A stretch of 9,595 bases of DNA from Cellulomonadaceae bacterium (GTDB lineage Bacteria > Actinomycetota > Actinomycetes > Actinomycetales > Cellulomonadaceae), in NCBI GenBank assembly GCA_031283115.1, contig JAITCK010000015.1:1-9595 (forward strand), read 5' to 3'. Below, piece after piece: positions 1 through 7,106 of this stretch. A program made the translations under genes and the position numbers. The notes below the pieces were generated by a model that was given only the letters and a program-made list of their open reading frames with translations, was not told where the DNA came from and made no database searches. Numbering within the stretch: the stretch's first letter is position 1; every line of letters starts with the position of its first letter.

Positions 1-4
1 TGCT

Positions 5-30
5 TTGTCTGTATCGCCCGGCGATAAAGT
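5..30 (+). promoter_or_regulatory. Candidate promoter of the sugar operon
   Basis: TAAAGT at 25-30 is the only TANNNT-type -10 hexamer I find in the 143-nt leader. TTGTCT at 5-10 matches four of six -35 consensus bases but is only 14 nt away, shorter than the usual 16-18, so the -35 assignment is weak. Transcription would start near 37, directly beside the inverted repeat at 40-68, and leave a 5' leader of about 105 nt. The true promoter could also lie left of the window. Confidence 0.3.
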
Positions 31-39
31 AACGCCATC

Positions 40-68
40 GTACTTACGACAAAGATCATCATAAGTAC
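40..68. promoter_or_regulatory. Inverted repeat, candidate operator
   Basis: GTACTTA (40-46) and TAAGTAC (62-68) form a perfect 7-bp inverted repeat with a 15-nt spacer. The arm centres are about 22 bp apart, roughly two helical turns, which suits a dimeric winged-helix repressor. The site lies just downstream of the candidate -10 and upstream of the first gene, where a repressor would block initiation. The ROK regulator at 8128-9330 is the obvious candidate ligand-responsive partner, but that pairing is inference. A short AT-rich repeat of this size can also occur by chance. Confidence 0.4.
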
Positions 69-130
69 AGCAAGGTTCGCCATAAGAGAGCAGTTGTCTG
101 AGGCGGCTACATCACCAGAACAACGAATTC

Positions 131-137
131 GAGGAAG
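131..137 (+). promoter_or_regulatory. Ribosome binding site of the first gene
   Basis: GAGGAAG at 131-137 lies 6 nt before the ATG at 144. It is one of the better Shine-Dalgarno matches in the window and supports that start codon. Confidence 0.7.
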
Positions 138-143
138 AATCCC

Positions 144-959
144 ATGCGCTTAGCATTCATGACCAACGCCTTTGCCCCGCTGGTGGGAACGATCGCCGGA
201 GTCACCACCATCACCGAGAACGGTTACCTCACCCTGGACGACGAGGACAGCCTGCTCGCCGGGGTTGCCGCCGCCGGCTACAGCCACTTCGAAATCTTCG
301 AAGGCAACATCGCCCGCTACGCCGACAACCCCGAGGCCTTCCACTCACTCATGGCCAAGCACGGTGTATCGCTTCAGGGCGTCTACATCGGCGGGAACTT
401 CATCTACCCCGACGCCCTGGCCGACGAACTGGCCAAGATTGACCGGATCACCGCACTGGCCAAGTCGTTTGGGGCCTCCCACATCGTGCTCGGCGGTGGA
501 TCCCTGCGCGCTGCTGGAATCGGTGCCACTGACCACGATCTGCTGGCCGATGGCCTCAACCAGGCCACCGACATCGTTGAGGGCCACGGCCTGACCGCCA
601 CCTACCACCCCCACCTGGGGTCGCTGGCGGAAACCCCCGACCAAATCCACACCCTCTTCGCCAAGACCAAAATCAACTTCTGCCCCGACATCGCCCACCT
701 GCAAGCTGGCGGTGGAGACGCCCTCGAACTGGTCAAGCAGTACCGGGACCGGATCCGCTACGTCCACCTCAAGGACCTGAGTGCGTCCGGCGAGTTCCTG
801 CCGCTCGGCAAGGGCACCCTGCCCATCGTCGAGATTGTCACCTTCCTCAAGGAAACCGGGTTCGACGGCGACTACTGCGTGGAGGTGGACGGCTACGCCG
901 GTGACCCAGCCGAGGCCGCCACAACCTCCTACGACTTCCTCAAGGGCCTGCTCGTTTAA
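144..959 (+). CDS. Sugar phosphate isomerase/epimerase family TIM-barrel protein, IolE-like
   Basis: This 271-residue protein belongs to the xylose isomerase-like TIM-barrel (AP endonuclease family 2) superfamily, whose metal-dependent members isomerise, epimerise or dehydrate sugars and inosose in the cytoplasm. Length is normal for the family and there is no signal peptide. Visible motifs, in order: YHPHLG (154-159), resembling the YHxHxG segment of inosose dehydratase IolE; PDIAH (181-185); YVHLKD (206-211); VEVDG (246-250). D182, H208 and E247 are likely metal ligands. H155 sits where the second TIM-barrel protein in this operon has a Glu, so the two active sites differ. The ATG at 144 has a good RBS. 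It is the first gene of the operon; the dehydrogenase gene follows after 63 nt. A role on a keto-sugar made by one of the two dehydrogenases, such as elimination, hydration or epimerisation, is inferred. Family confidence is high, substrate unknown. Confidence 0.88.
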   Translation: MRLAFMTNAFAPLVGTIAGVTTITENGYLTLDDEDSLLAGVAAAGYSHFEIFEGNIARYADNPEAFHSLMAKHGVSLQGVYIGGNFIYPDALADELAKIDRITALAKSFGASHIVLGGGSLRAAGIGATDHDLLADGLNQATDIVEGHGLTATYHPHLGSLAETPDQIHTLFAKTKINFCPDIAHLQAGGGDALELVKQYRDRIRYVHLKDLSASGEFLPLGKGTLPIVEIVTFLKETGFDGDYCVEVDGYAGDPAEAATTSYDFLKGLLV

Positions 960-1006
960 TCACCGGATCGGCCCGTCCCAGACACACCACCTAAGCACAT
1001 CAAGAA

Positions 1007-1015
1007 AAGAAACGA
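1007..1015 (+). promoter_or_regulatory. Weak purine-rich translation start region
   Basis: The intergenic stretch 960-1022 is A/C-rich, with no good Shine-Dalgarno match and no convincing hairpin. The purine-rich AAGAAACGA at 1007-1015 lies 7 nt before the ATG at 1023, and the same nine bases recur at 3148-3156 before the binding-protein gene. It may act as a weak ribosome binding site in an unstructured leader. Confidence 0.35.
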
Positions 1016-1022
1016 CACAAAC

Positions 1023-2198
1023 ATGGAAAACATCAACATCGGCGTGATCGGTGCCGGTTTCATGGGCAAGGCTCATGTAGTCGGCTACTCCAACACGCCC
1101 AAACTCTTTTGGCCCGCCCCGGCCATGCCAGTCCTCAAGACCGTCTGCGACATCGTCCCCGAGATCGCTGAGGATGCGAAGGTCCGCTTCGGTTTCGAGA
1201 AGTCGGCCACCGACTGGCGCGATGTCATCGCCGACCCTGAGATCAACGCGGTGAGCATCTGCACCCCCAACGACTCGCACGCCGAAATCGCCATCGCCGC
1301 GCTCAAGGCCGGCAAGCACGTCCTCTGCGAAAAGCCGCTGTCGTCCTCCCTCGAAGACACCATGGCCATGGCTGACGCTGCGCGGGAGGCCGCTGCCAAG
1401 GGCGTCATTCACATGACCGCCTACCAGTATCGCCGTATTCCGGCAATCGCCTTGGCTAAGAGGTTCATTGACGAAGGCAAACTCGGCGACATCCTCAACG
1501 TCCGCTGCACCTACCTGCAGTCCTGGTCTGCCGATCCGTCCTCGCCGCTGTCCTGGCGGTTCCAGAAGGACATTGCTGGCGCTGGCACGCTCGGTGACAT
1601 TGCCACTCACGTCACCGACATCGCCACCTACCTGGCTGGCGACATTGACGAAGTGACCGGCCTACTGCGCACCTACATCAAGGAACGCCCTGTCCAAGAG
1701 GGCGGCGTCGACCTGCTCGGCACCGTCAAACTTGACGACAACGCCAAGAAGGCTCCGGTTGACGTTGACGACGAGGTGTCCTTCCTGGTCAAGTTTGCTT
1801 CGGGCGCCATCGGAAGCATCGAGGCCACCCGGAACGCCTGGGGTCGCAACAACCACATCACCATCGAACTGCACGGAACCAAGGGGACCGTCGCGTTCAA
1901 CTACGAGCGTCTCAACGAACTCCAGGTCTGTTTTGCGGACGACCCGGATCACTTCCGCGGCTTCAAAACCGTCTACACCGGCCCCGCCCACGAACACGGT
2001 GACGTCACCTGGAACATCCCAGGCATGAACATCGGCTACGGCGAACTGAAAACCATCGAAATCTTCGACTTCGTCAAGGCCATCACCACCGGCGAGCAGC
2101 CCTCGACCAACTTCGAGGTCGCCTTGCGGGTTGAGCAGGTCACCGCTGCCGTCGCCCGGTCGGCCGAATCCGGCCAGTGGACAAAGGTCGCCGCATGA
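1023..2198 (+). CDS. Gfo/Idh/MocA family NAD(P)-dependent sugar dehydrogenase (first paralogue)
   Basis: The protein has 391 residues. The N-terminal Rossmann fold carries GAGFMG at 10-15 (GxGxxG) for NAD(P) binding; the C-terminal half is the usual alpha/beta substrate domain. The family oxidises or reduces sugar and inositol hydroxyl groups. EKP at 103-105 gives the likely catalytic Lys104, and GDIATH (191-196) gives Asp192 and His196, matching the Lys/Asp/His arrangement known from inositol dehydrogenase. All catalytic positions are intact, so it should be active. It is clearly paralogous to the dehydrogenase at 4403-5575, sharing FWPAP, the SICTPNDSHAEIAIAA block, SPLSWRF versus TPLSWRF, and IEATRNAWGRNN. 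The stop overlaps the next start as ATGA (2195-2198), indicating translational coupling. By family and context it is levoglucosan dehydrogenase-like or inositol dehydrogenase-like; whether it runs as the oxidising or the reducing partner cannot be told. Confidence 0.9.
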   Translation: MENINIGVIGAGFMGKAHVVGYSNTPKLFWPAPAMPVLKTVCDIVPEIAEDAKVRFGFEKSATDWRDVIADPEINAVSICTPNDSHAEIAIAALKAGKHVLCEKPLSSSLEDTMAMADAAREAAAKGVIHMTAYQYRRIPAIALAKRFIDEGKLGDILNVRCTYLQSWSADPSSPLSWRFQKDIAGAGTLGDIATHVTDIATYLAGDIDEVTGLLRTYIKERPVQEGGVDLLGTVKLDDNAKKAPVDVDDEVSFLVKFASGAIGSIEATRNAWGRNNHITIELHGTKGTVAFNYERLNELQVCFADDPDHFRGFKTVYTGPAHEHGDVTWNIPGMNIGYGELKTIEIFDFVKAITTGEQPSTNFEVALRVEQVTAAVARSAESGQWTKVAA

Positions 2199-3112
2199 GG
2201 CTGGGACTACTGAGCGCCATCTGCGACAAGGCCTCCTTCGACGAGGTGCTCGACATTGCAGCAAGTATCGGTTACGAGTCGCTCGAACTGTGCGCCTGGC
2301 CGCGCAGCGAGGGCGCTACCCGCCGGTACGCCGGGGTATCCCACATCGACGTCGACAACCTGACCGACGAGACCGTCGCTGACATCCAGCGCAAACTCGC
2401 CGACCGCAACATCACGTTGACGGCGCTGGGGTACTACCCCAACACCATTACCGACGATCTAGACCAGCGGGCCTTCTACGTTGCCCACCTCAAAAAGATG
2501 ATTGTCGGTGCTGCCAAGTTGGGGGTGCCCGTGGTATCTACCTTCATCGGTCGAGTGCAGCACCTGACCATCGACGAGAACCTTGACATCTTCGCCTCGG
2601 TCTGGCCTGAAATCATCGAGTGCGCAGAACAACACGGCATCAAGGTCGCCATCGAACACTGCCCCATGCTCTTCGATCAAGACCAGTGGCCCGGCGGCCA
2701 GAACCTCATGACAACGCCGGCCATCTGGCGGCGGGCATTCGAGATCATCCCCAGCCCCAACTTTGGCCTCACCTATGACCCGTCGCACTTCATCTGGCAA
2801 ATGATCGACTACATCAAGCCGCTGTACGAGTTCGCGGACCGCATCTTCCACGTCCACTACAAGGACATCAAGGTGTTTGCCGACAAGCTCAACGACCACG
2901 GCTCGATGGCCTACCCCCTGCAATACATGGCCCCCAAGCTGCCCGGCCTGGGCGACGTCGACTGGGGCAAGTTCGTCTCCGCCCTCAAGGACATCGGCTA
3001 CAGCGCCGGTGCCGTGGTCGAAGTCGAAGACAAGGCCTTTGAAGCCACCGATGACGACGTGCTGGGTGCTCTACGCCAGAGCTACCGGTACATGCGCAAC
3101 TTTGTCGTCTAA
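2195..3112 (+). CDS. Sugar phosphate isomerase/epimerase family TIM-barrel protein (second)
   Basis: This 305-residue xylose isomerase-like TIM-barrel protein is slightly longer than the first one. I chose the ATG at 2195 because it forms an ATGA overlap with the preceding stop and has AAAGG (2183-2187) 7 nt upstream; a GTG at 2177 in the same frame would add six residues inside the upstream gene. Likely metal and substrate residues: Glu154 in IEHCP, Asp195 and His198 in YDPSH, His219 and His221 in HVHYKD, Glu276 and Glu278 in VEVED. This is the classic Glu/Asp/His/Glu set, unlike the first protein, where His replaces the first Glu. There is no signal peptide, so it is cytoplasmic. Translational coupling to the first dehydrogenase suggests consecutive steps. 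The reaction is unknown; hydration, elimination or epimerisation of a keto-sugar is the inference. Confidence 0.88.
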   Translation: MRLGLLSAICDKASFDEVLDIAASIGYESLELCAWPRSEGATRRYAGVSHIDVDNLTDETVADIQRKLADRNITLTALGYYPNTITDDLDQRAFYVAHLKKMIVGAAKLGVPVVSTFIGRVQHLTIDENLDIFASVWPEIIECAEQHGIKVAIEHCPMLFDQDQWPGGQNLMTTPAIWRRAFEIIPSPNFGLTYDPSHFIWQMIDYIKPLYEFADRIFHVHYKDIKVFADKLNDHGSMAYPLQYMAPKLPGLGDVDWGKFVSALKDIGYSAGAVVEVEDKAFEATDDDVLGALRQSYRYMRNFVV

Positions 3113-3168
3113 AACCCCACCACCCACCAACCAACCTCAACAACAACAAGAAACGAGAACTCTCAATT
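3111..3168 (+). promoter_or_regulatory. G-free C/A-rich leader before the binding-protein gene
   Basis: From 3111 to 3149 the + strand contains no G at all, only A and C with a single T. It is followed by AAGAAACGA (3148-3156), then the ATG at 3169. Such RNA is expected to be unstructured, which can favour ribosome loading. C-rich, G-poor RNA can also serve as a Rho loading site. There is no strong Shine-Dalgarno sequence. I see no -10 motif or hairpin here. Confidence 0.4.
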
Positions 3169-4308
3169 ATGCGAGTCAATAAAGCAACGAAGCTCTTTGC
3201 TACCGCCGCCGCTGGCGCCCTACTCCTCACCGCCTGCACAGCCGAAGGCTCCGGCGACTCTAGTGAGGGCCGCCACTTCACCATCGACGTCACCGCAGGT
3301 GAGGTGCTTGCCACCGGGCCGCATGGCGAGGAAGCCGTCTCCGCTACCACGCTCGAGTTGACCGACGCCGAACGCGAGCAGATCCGAAACGGCAACTACC
3401 GCGCCGCCATCGCCTTCCACTACTCTGGTGACGACTGGTCCAGGGCCCAAGAGGCCGGCATGCGCGCCGCCTTCGAGGAACTGGGCATCCAAGTAGTCGG
3501 CGTCACCGACGCAGGCTTCTCGGTGGAGCAGCAGGTCGCCGACGTGGAGAACCTCAAGTCCCTGGGCGCAGACATTCTCATCTCCATCCCGGTGGACCCG
3601 GTCGCCACCCGCGATGTGTTCCAGCGGGCCGCCGACGACGGCTTGGCCATCGTCTTCATGGACAACGCCCCGGCTGGCCTCGTACCCGGCCAGGACTACG
3701 TCTCCGTAGTGTCAGCAGACAACTACGGCAACGGTGTGGTCGCCGCCCAGATCATGTGCCAGGCCTTGGAGGGCGAAGGCGAGATCGGTGTTGTGTTCCA
3801 CGCCGCCGACTTCTTCGTGACCAACCAGCGGGTCGAAGCCTTCGAAAACGAGATTGAGACCAACTGCCAGGGTGTGGAGATTGTGGACCGGGGCGGCTTC
3901 GACGACCCCAACGCCGTCTCCGAGGTTGCTGACGCCATGCTCACCCGCAACCCCAACCTTGACGGCATCTTCGCCAACTGGGACATCCCGGCCGAACACG
4001 TCGCAGCATCGGCCATCTCTGCCGGCCGCAACGACCTGGTTATCACCACCGTTGACCTGGGCGACAACGTGGCCCGGATGATCGCCGAACGTGGCCTCGT
4101 GGCTGGCCTCGGCGCCCAACTGCCCTTCGACCAAGGCCGCGCCCAGGTCATGCTGGCCGCCTACGGCCTGCTCGGCAAGGAAGCCCCGCCCTTCGTCGCG
4201 GTGCCCGCCCAGCCCGTCTGGTTCGACAACCTGCTCGACGCCTACGAGTTGGTCTACCACCAGCCGGCCCCGCAGTGGCTTGACGACCTCTGGAACGCCC
4301 ACCAGTAA
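3169..4308 (+). CDS. Sugar ABC transporter substrate-binding lipoprotein (RbsB type)
   Basis: The protein has 379 residues. Its signal peptide has a Lys/Arg start, a hydrophobic stretch at about 10-20 and the lipobox LTAC (20-23), so Cys23 would be lipidated and the protein anchored outside the membrane. After a roughly 50-residue polar linker comes a type 1 periplasmic-binding-protein fold of the Periplasmic_binding_4 kind. Segments AAIAFHYSGDDWS (79-91), ISIPVDPVA (139-147), VSADNYGNG (181-189) and FFVTNQR (215-221) look like the ligand-cleft loops of this family. It should capture the sugar and deliver it to the ATPase/permease pair at 5562-8100. It sits mid-operon among enzyme genes and is followed by a strong stem-loop that could keep its transcript abundant. 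Substrate is unknown; the nearest family theme is monosaccharides and inositol-like molecules. Confidence 0.92.
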   Translation: MRVNKATKLFATAAAGALLLTACTAEGSGDSSEGRHFTIDVTAGEVLATGPHGEEAVSATTLELTDAEREQIRNGNYRAAIAFHYSGDDWSRAQEAGMRAAFEELGIQVVGVTDAGFSVEQQVADVENLKSLGADILISIPVDPVATRDVFQRAADDGLAIVFMDNAPAGLVPGQDYVSVVSADNYGNGVVAAQIMCQALEGEGEIGVVFHAADFFVTNQRVEAFENEIETNCQGVEIVDRGGFDDPNAVSEVADAMLTRNPNLDGIFANWDIPAEHVAASAISAGRNDLVITTVDLGDNVARMIAERGLVAGLGAQLPFDQGRAQVMLAAYGLLGKEAPPFVAVPAQPVWFDNLLDAYELVYHQPAPQWLDDLWNAHQ

Positions 4309-4323
4309 ACCCCACCATGCGTT

Positions 4324-4367
4324 GCGGGGTCGGGGAACGTCGGACAACGGCGACTCCCCGGCCCCGC
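4324..4367 (+). other. Strong intercistronic stem-loop after the binding-protein gene
   Basis: GCGGGGTCGGGGA (4324-4336) pairs over 13 positions with TCCCCGGCCCCGC (4355-4367), the single mismatch being a U-G wobble. Inside, CGTCG (4338-4342) pairs with CGGCG (4348-4352), including another U-G wobble, closing the five-base loop GACAA. No U-tract follows, so a classical Rho-independent terminator is unlikely. It begins 15 nt after the binding-protein stop and ends 35 nt before the next ATG. A role as a 3' mRNA stabiliser or partial attenuator, raising binding protein over downstream products, is inference. ACCCC at 4309-4313 could alternatively pair with GGGGT at 4326-4330 and compete with the main stem. 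Confidence 0.75.
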
Positions 4368-4386
4368 GACAGGTGCCTCAACTCAC

Positions 4387-4396
4387 GGAAGAGAAG
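4387..4396 (+). promoter_or_regulatory. Ribosome binding site that sets the start of the second dehydrogenase
   Basis: GGAAGAGAAG at 4387-4396 precedes the ATG at 4403; its GGAAGAG core ends 9 nt before it. This supports 4403 over the longer open frame that runs back through the stem-loop into the binding-protein gene. Confidence 0.65.
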
Positions 4397-4402
4397 CTCA
4401 CA

Positions 4403-5575
4403 ATGAAGACCTACAACGTAGGCGTGATCGGCGCCGGGTTCATGGCCAAGGCCCACTCCATGGCATACGCGGCCATGCCCATGTTCTTTTGGCCCGCGCC
4501 CGGCATCCCGGTGCGGTACTCCATCTGCGACGTGACCGCCGACCTGGCCGCCGACGCCGCTAGTCGGCTGGGCTTTACCAAGTCGACGGATGACTGGCGC
4601 ACCATCGTCAACGACCCGGATGTGGACGCCGTCAGCATCTGCACCCCCAACGACTCCCACGCCGAGATCGCCATCGCTGCCGCCCGCAACGGCAAACACA
4701 TCCTCTGCGAGAAGCCCCTGGCCAACACCGCTGCCGAGGCCAAAGCCATGGTGGACGCGGTGGTTGATAACAACGTAACGAACATGTTGGCCTTCAACTA
4801 CCGGCACACCCCGGCAGTGGCCCTAGCCAGAGAGATCATCGACAGTGGCGAGATCGGCACAGTCCAGACCTTCCGAGGCACCTACCTGCAAGACTGGTCC
4901 GCTGACGCCTCGACACCACTGTCTTGGCGCTTCCAGTCAGCTATCGCTGGCAGCGGGGCCCTCGGTGACATCGGCACCCACGTCATCGACCTAGCCCGCT
5001 ACCTGGTCGGCGAGATCAACGAGGTAGCGGCCAACCTGAAAACCTACATTCCGCAGCGGCCACTATCTAACTCCACTGTCGACAAACTTGGTGCGGCAGC
5101 CCCCGGAGTCGAGACCGCCCCGATGGGCGCCGTCGACGTCGACGATGAAGCCAGCTTCGCCGTGCGATTCGCTGATGGTGCGACGGGTTCGATTGAGGCC
5201 ACCCGCAACGCCTGGGGGCGCAACAACTTCATCACCTTCGAAATCCACGGCTCGGCTGGCTCTATCTACTTCGACTACGAACACCGCGACGAGCTGCGGG
5301 TCGCTTACGCCAGCGACCGCGCGGACCGCCGAGGTTTCCGCATCATCCAGACCGGCCCGCAACACCCCTACGGAGACCACCTGTGGCCGATCCCTGCCCT
5401 CGGTATCGGCTACTGCGAGACCAAGATCGTCGAAACCTACGAGTTCTTCAAGGCCATCACTGACGGGACGCAGGCTTCACCCAACTTCGCCGACGGCCTG
5501 GCCATCTGTCACATCGTCGAAGCCATTCAACGTTCCCACCTCACCGATGGAGCCTGGACCCATGTCACACGGTAA
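4403..5575 (+). CDS. Gfo/Idh/MocA family NAD(P)-dependent sugar dehydrogenase (second paralogue)
   Basis: The protein has 390 residues. GAGFMA (10-15) starts the Rossmann fold, with the last Gly of GxGxxG replaced by Ala. EKP (103-105) supplies Lys104, and GDIGTH (188-193) supplies Asp189 and His193, the likely catalytic trio. The start is set by the RBS at 4387-4396 and by alignment with the first paralogue; the frame stays open back to 4091 but that part overlaps the binding-protein gene. By eye about half the residues match the first dehydrogenase, with long identical blocks around the nucleotide fold and the IEATRNAWGRNN segment. The gene end overlaps the ATPase gene by 14 nt. The overall look (MFFWPAP, TYLQDWSAD, ALGIGY) resembles what I recall of levoglucosan dehydrogenase and related actinobacterial proteins, but this is from memory, not an alignment. 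It could oxidise the imported sugar or reduce the final keto-sugar. Confidence 0.9.
   Translation: MKTYNVGVIGAGFMAKAHSMAYAAMPMFFWPAPGIPVRYSICDVTADLAADAASRLGFTKSTDDWRTIVNDPDVDAVSICTPNDSHAEIAIAAARNGKHILCEKPLANTAAEAKAMVDAVVDNNVTNMLAFNYRHTPAVALAREIIDSGEIGTVQTFRGTYLQDWSADASTPLSWRFQSAIAGSGALGDIGTHVIDLARYLVGEINEVAANLKTYIPQRPLSNSTVDKLGAAAPGVETAPMGAVDVDDEASFAVRFADGATGSIEATRNAWGRNNFITFEIHGSAGSIYFDYEHRDELRVAYASDRADRRGFRIIQTGPQHPYGDHLWPIPALGIGYCETKIVETYEFFKAITDGTQASPNFADGLAICHIVEAIQRSHLTDGAWTHVTR
5549..5552 (+). promoter_or_regulatory. Ribosome binding site of the ATPase gene
   Basis: GGAG at 5549-5552 lies 9 nt before the ATG at 5562, within the end of the second dehydrogenase gene. It favours 5562 over the in-frame ATG at 5547, which overlaps this site. 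Confidence 0.55.
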
Positions 5576-7106
5576 AACCCCAGCCTCAGCAGAACCCACA
5601 GCCGGAGGCCAGGGCACAACTGACCTGCTTGTCATGCGGGACATCTGCAAGTCCTTTAGCGGCGTACCGGTGCTCAAGGACGTCAACTTCACCCTCCGTC
5701 GAGGCGAGGTACACGCTCTCGTTGGCGGCAACGGTGCAGGCAAGTCCACTCTGATGAAGATCTTCACCGGCGTCTACACCAAGGATTCCGGCACTGTCTG
5801 CGTCGATGGTCAAGAAGTCCACTTCAAGTCGTATGACGACGCCAGCCAGGCCGGTGTCCGCATGATTTTCCAAGAACTCTCCCTCGTTCCGACGCTCACC
5901 ATCTACGAAAACATCTTCTTGAACAACGAGAGCCTCAAGGGACTCGCCCTGGATCGCAAGGAAATGCGCCAGATGGCGGGCGAACTGCTCAAGTCGCTGG
6001 GGCTCGACATTTCGCCGCGCGAACTGGTCAGCTCGCTGCCCGTTGGCTACCAGCAGATGGTCGAGATTGCCAAGGCGCTGTCCATGAACGCCAAGATCCT
6101 CGTCCTCGACGAGCCGACGGCATCACTCACCGATGCCGAAGTGGGGATGCTCTTCGCCACCATGGAACGCCTCAAGGCCAAGGGCGTGTCCATGGTCTAC
6201 ATCTCGCACCGCATGAGCGAGATATTGCAGGTGACCGACACCGTGTCGGTGCTCCGCAACGGCCAGGTGGTTCTCACCGCCCCCACCGACCAACTGGACA
6301 TCCCGGCCATCGTGCACGCCATGCTCGGAGGTTCGGCCGAAAAGAGCTTCGAGTGGGTGCCGCGCATTCACCCCCCGTCAGACCAGCTCATGCTCAATGT
6401 GCAGAACCTCCAACTGAACTCCATCGTCAAGGACGTGACGTTCCAGGTTCGCAAGGGCGAGATCTTAGGTATCGCCGGCCTCATGGGATCGGGTCGCACC
6501 GAGATCCTCAAGGCCCTGTTCGGCATGGAGAAGGTCAAGTCCGGCCAGATCTCCCTGGACGGGCAGCCGGTGAACTTCCGCAACGTGCAACAGGCCGTGC
6601 GCGCTGGCATGGCCCTAGTGCCGGAGGATCGCCGCCGTGAAGGCCTCGTGCTCGGGCACACGGTCAAAGCGAACACGATTGTCACCGTCCTTGACCAGCT
6701 GCTCGGGGGGTGGATGATCTCTGAGAAGAAATCCAACCAACTCGTCAACGACAAGGTCGCCGAACTCAACGTCAAAACCGACGGAATCAACAAAACCATC
6801 TCGCTGCTGTCTGGTGGAAACCAGCAGAAGGTAGTCATCGCTAAGTGGTTGGCCGCCAACCCCAAGGTGCTGCTCCTTGACGAGCCGACAGCCGGCATCG
6901 ACATCGAGGCCAAGGGCGAGATCACCGCCATCATCCGCGACTTTGCTGACCGTGGTAACTCGGTTGTTCTTGTGTCCTCTGAGCTGGTCGAGCTCATGGC
7001 CGTCTGTGACCGCGTGATCGTGCTGCACGACGGCGTAGTCACCCAGAATCTCGACCGCCACAACATCGAATCAGAAGAGGTACTTCAAAATGCAATCCAA
7101 GGTTAA
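5562..7106 (+). CDS. Sugar ABC transporter ATP-binding protein, double NBD (RbsA type)
   Basis: This 514-residue protein with two fused nucleotide-binding domains powers sugar import at the inner face of the membrane. NBD1: Walker A GGNGAGKST (55-63), signature-like LPVGYQQ (159-165), Walker B ILVLDEP (179-185). NBD2: a Walker A-like GLMGSGRTE (306-314) lacking the Lys, then LSGGNQQK (416-423) and VLLLDEPTAGID (436-447). A degenerate second Walker A is normal for RbsA, MglA and AraG relatives, so only one site is expected to hydrolyse ATP efficiently. Length fits the family. The ATG at 5562 overlaps the preceding gene by 14 nt; the first 20 or so residues are polar and low-complexity, so an internal start at 5635 is possible but has no RBS. 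The end overlaps the permease gene by 17 nt, indicating coupled translation. Confidence 0.95.
   Translation: MSHGKTPASAEPTAGGQGTTDLLVMRDICKSFSGVPVLKDVNFTLRRGEVHALVGGNGAGKSTLMKIFTGVYTKDSGTVCVDGQEVHFKSYDDASQAGVRMIFQELSLVPTLTIYENIFLNNESLKGLALDRKEMRQMAGELLKSLGLDISPRELVSSLPVGYQQMVEIAKALSMNAKILVLDEPTASLTDAEVGMLFATMERLKAKGVSMVYISHRMSEILQVTDTVSVLRNGQVVLTAPTDQLDIPAIVHAMLGGSAEKSFEWVPRIHPPSDQLMLNVQNLQLNSIVKDVTFQVRKGEILGIAGLMGSGRTEILKALFGMEKVKSGQISLDGQPVNFRNVQQAVRAGMALVPEDRRREGLVLGHTVKANTIVTVLDQLLGGWMISEKKSNQLVNDKVAELNVKTDGINKTISLLSGGNQQKVVIAKWLAANPKVLLLDEPTAGIDIEAKGEITAIIRDFADRGNSVVLVSSELVELMAVCDRVIVLHDGVVTQNLDRHNIESEEVLQNAIQG
7073..7080 (+). promoter_or_regulatory. Ribosome binding site of the permease gene
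   Basis: AGAAGAGG at 7073-7080 lies 9 nt before the ATG at 7090 and is embedded in the end of the ATPase gene. It supports the overlapping start. Confidence 0.6.

Noticed and set aside
345..767. Long minus-strand open frame opposite the first isomerase gene
   Set aside because: It lies antisense to a well-supported gene, has no recognisable motifs or RBS, and such frames arise routinely opposite C-ending-codon genes in GC-rich DNA. The same applies to minus-strand frames at 960-1610, 1662-2264, 2459-2923, 3712-4347, 6368-7066, 7039-7710 and 8797-9282.
2177..2194. Upstream GTG start for the second TIM-barrel protein
   Set aside because: It would add six residues (MDKGRR) inside the upstream gene. 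The ATG at 2195 has the classic ATGA overlap, a suitable AAAGG and a normal family N-terminus.
4324..4367. Rho-independent terminator
   Set aside because: The stem is strong but no U-tract follows and the transporter genes downstream need to be expressed, so I treat it as an intercistronic structure.
4091..4402. In-frame 104-codon N-terminal extension of the second dehydrogenase
   Set aside because: It overlaps the end of the binding-protein gene and the stem-loop, has low-complexity Ser/Pro/Thr-rich composition, and is absent from the paralogue. The RBS at 4387-4396 supports ATG 4403.
5088..5561. In-frame 158-codon N-terminal extension of the ATPase
   Set aside because: It lies wholly within the second dehydrogenase in another frame, with typical shadow composition. 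RbsA-type proteins are about 500 residues, which fits the start at 5562.
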